The notes under the pieces are model-generated. The model made no database searches and had not been told where the DNA came from. It saw only the letters and a list, made by a program, of their open reading frames with translations. The position numbers and the translations under genes were made by a program. DNA of 64,000 nt from UBA2377 sp964525935 (GTDB taxonomy: Bacteria; Verrucomicrobiota; Verrucomicrobiia; Opitutales; Opitutaceae): contig CAZGJZ010000011.1 in the NCBI GenBank assembly GCA_964525935.1, positions 78,062 through 142,061 of the forward strand, given 5' to 3'. Of this stretch, positions 63,301-64,000 are shown in pieces; the stretch's first letter is position 1; each line of letters begins with the position of its first letter.

Positions 63301-63359
63301 TGGATTCCATGCACATCGAGCGGGCCAAAGCCCTCCAGCGCGCCTACCACCTGCACTAG
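60333..63359 (+). CDS. Very large two-part membrane protein, possible double GT-C transferase
   Basis: A 1008-residue relative of the gene at 55218. Part 1 (about 8-560) has LTAAKLWLSRGQGVYALG, GHDDLLFVQLA, WLGPYNELTLAKGP, TREDSIW, and the soluble stretch NHRHYGWFGTCEL with DAYGAMLRVQVGPELP. Part 2 (about 585-1000) has FWFGDDLFLVDQMAAMG and LGWSVQWSAVLA among further helices; it is shorter than in the sister gene and lacks the terminal beta domain. Membrane sugar transfer using a lipid-phosphate sugar is the best guess, supported by coupling to the GT2 gene just upstream (ATGA overlap). No characterised family is recognised. Confidence 0.78.
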   Translation: MTELRRIDSRWWLGLGLALTAAKLWLSRGQGVYALGNAGHDDLLFVQLAQHLVQGNWLGPYNELTLAKGPAYPLFIAATFTIGLPLFLAQHLFYAVACALFVRALRPAIVAAGWRFAIFALLLCNPMTFDVPSMGRVLRQHIYGPLALLIFAGLIALWLRRRASFRRQFPWAILLGAAGGFFYLTREDSIWLAPSVLLLGGACLLGAWQLSRATALRTTGQLALAAVVATIPVFVVSLQNHRHYGWFGTCELRDAAFQDAYGAMLRVQVGPELPFVPVTRAARTAMAGVSPAFAEVEKQLDAGIARGWAEASEFFTQIPPEREEIGGGWMLWALRDATVRIGHHDNAAHALAFYRRLAGEINQACDDGRLPAGARRRGFMPPWRKTQSGPFWSTALEFSDYVFSFRQFSGRPPFSSGSPENLQLFRDLTRERLAPPAGELDVVGAARYILNQRKTEWLHATGRSLRSVLLTLFIVAQTLAVLRLFQVAMQRQWSFPLTVAAAAWGACAASVFMHAIIQVSSFPVRAVSSFAPIYPLLLVFIVAMFWDTAFTLRDWFAGRGKQTPISAKPVAPTVPLSVPSARLTGLLPWLAGLAALTPFLFWHQQFGELFWFGDDLFLVDQMAAMGLFDWTTRVFSENFVPLFKLLWGGAVFVFDGSYSAMLWLIWLTHALNTAILSRLLTRAGFPLLATLVTIIIFALAPTNIETLGWSVQWSAVLATSFLLLGLLWSQRPAASTAGFNWRAHLPLAAFAAASACSYSRGVLIGPVLAFALILPALGDWRLRGWLARLPGILLCLLPAGAVALVISHSSSGNHQHMTGHWGAAVEFGLGYFLFNPGHVLLGELSLHPMALLLLAFTKLAVIFTGLWISRGPVRTLLLLLLAYDLGNAVLLGIGQYRTGFFALLNSRYQYSSLLSTLPFLALALDWLVTRIPFRRSQPWATATIVTLLAIACLRGWPTALAGFTGWRGTEVRQLMAAPATNDPAVKVPALDSMHIERAKALQRAYHLH

Positions 63360-63363
63360 GTGT

Positions 63364-63828
63364 TTACTTCGCGGCGACCGGGAGAACCACTCTTCGCGTC
63401 GGTGGCTCACTCCATTTTTGCCAAGTCTCCGTCCAACGGATCGCCGCGCCGGTGTAGTCCACATCACCGGCGAGCCCGTGACGAAAAGCCGCCCGCACCC
63501 GCACCTGCACGGCTGACCCCGTTGCGCCTGCCGTCACGTAAATCGTCTGTCGCGCCGTCGTTCCCACGTCGGTCAAATAGCACACCGCCGTCCATGTCCG
63601 CCCGCCGTCCACCGATGCATCGGCCTGCAAAAAACCCACCTGTTCGCCCTGCCCTGCATCGGTGCTCGCCGAAATCGTGAACGTCGCCGGACTACCGGCC
63701 AGCACTGTTGAGGGCGCATCAATATTCAAAATCCGCTCAACCGCTCTCGCGGGTAAAGCCCCCGTCAACAGGACGATGATCGCCAGCCACAATCGTAGCC
63801 GAGAAACTCCGGGATTGGAACATGCCAT
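63364..63828 (-). CDS. Small secreted beta-rich protein of unknown function
   Basis: About 154 residues from ATG 63828; the ORF extends to 63987 but the added sequence is not protein-like and would overlap the next gene's start. A clear signal peptide (LWLAIIVLLTGALPARA) is followed by a domain of about 125 residues with alternating beta pattern: FTISASTDAG, ASVDGGRTWTAVCYL, TIYVTAGATGSAVQVRVRAAF. SVDGGRTW resembles strands in Ig-like or sialidase-type beta folds, but I do not recognise the family. It is convergent with the glycan operon, with a four-base gap. Confidence 0.75.
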   Translation of the reverse strand: MACSNPGVSRLRLWLAIIVLLTGALPARAVERILNIDAPSTVLAGSPATFTISASTDAGQGEQVGFLQADASVDGGRTWTAVCYLTDVGTTARQTIYVTAGATGSAVQVRVRAAFRHGLAGDVDYTGAAIRWTETWQKWSEPPTRRVVLPVAAK

Positions 63829-63946
63829 GGATCCATGAGGTTCCAGTCTCCTTTCGAGGCAAGTCCGTTCCCCCTGAGGAATCCCTCCTGCCAGAAAATC
63901 GACTGGAAACCAGGCGCAGCGCCTGTCTCTCTGCCCATTCCCCATC

Positions 63947-64000
63947 ATGTCCAAAATCCTTCTCGTTACCGGCTCCTCCGGCCTCATCGGCTCTGAAGTT
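63947..64000 (+). CDS. NAD-dependent epimerase/dehydratase (N-terminus only)
   Basis: The window ends 18 codons into this gene. The visible peptide MSKILLVTGSSGLIGSEV is the first strand and glycine-rich turn of an extended SDR. GSSGLIGSE is the variant often seen in CDP-paratose 2-epimerase-like enzymes, but 18 residues are too few to assign a sugar. It is divergent from the small secreted protein; the 118-base gap between them could hold promoters for both. Confidence 0.7.
   Translation, partial: MSKILLVTGSSGLIGSEV

Noticed and set aside
55218..63359. Wzy polymerase or Wzx flippase among the large membrane proteins
   Set aside because: Sizes, two-block layout and loop motifs fit GT-C-like enzymes better; no Wzx/Wzy signature could be recognised by eye.

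Overview
The window looks like a high-GC, densely packed surface-polysaccharide locus from a Gram-negative bacterium. I read it as probably Verrucomicrobiota of the Opitutaceae type. That rests on base composition and on the first protein, which combines NHL repeats, an Ig-like domain and FG-GAP repeats in a style common in that group. No rRNA, tRNA or housekeeping gene is present to confirm the taxon. I saw no CRISPR array, transposase or integrase.

Layout. Bases 1-2184 hold the end of a secreted NHL/Ig/FG-GAP protein and a decayed relative of its C-terminus. Bases 2269-9978 form a tight operon: a DUF268 protein, a WbuB-like GT4, ketoacyl-ACP synthase III, an acyl carrier protein, and four enzymes matching the bacillosamine set (PglD-, PglE-, PglC- and PglF-like). 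Bases 10163-20861 hold chain-length and export functions: a Wzz-like protein, a membrane protein with a duplicated beta domain, a Wzt-type ABC ATPase with a C-terminal glycan-binding domain, a secreted ComEC-like metallo-hydrolase, a methyltransferase, a giant kinase/GT2 protein and a coiled-coil protein. The methyltransferase, kinase and coiled coil resemble the three parts of WbdD, the O-antigen chain terminator, on separate genes.

Bases 20858-50395 are dominated by large glycosyltransferases carrying a recurrent tandem N-terminal beta module (called the GW module here). They alternate with opposite-strand GT39-type membrane glycosyltransferases. Bases 50474-63359 hold two paralogous membrane proteins with conserved FTYGPLG and WKHG motifs, two very large two-part membrane proteins, and a dolichyl-phosphate-mannose-synthase-like GT2. 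The window ends with a small secreted protein (minus strand) and the start of a nucleotide-sugar epimerase.

Inferred scheme. The Pgl-like enzymes make an N-acylated diamino sugar and transfer it as a phosphosugar to undecaprenyl phosphate. GT4 and GT2 enzymes extend the glycan in the cytoplasm. The split WbdD-like proteins and Wzt would cap and export it. The GT2 at 59149 (and perhaps the one at 22799) would make undecaprenyl-phosphate sugars for up to eight GT-C-like proteins acting in the periplasm. No Wzm permease, Wzx flippase or clear Wzy polymerase is visible, so part of the system must lie outside the window. All functions are read from motifs and gene order; no database search was run.
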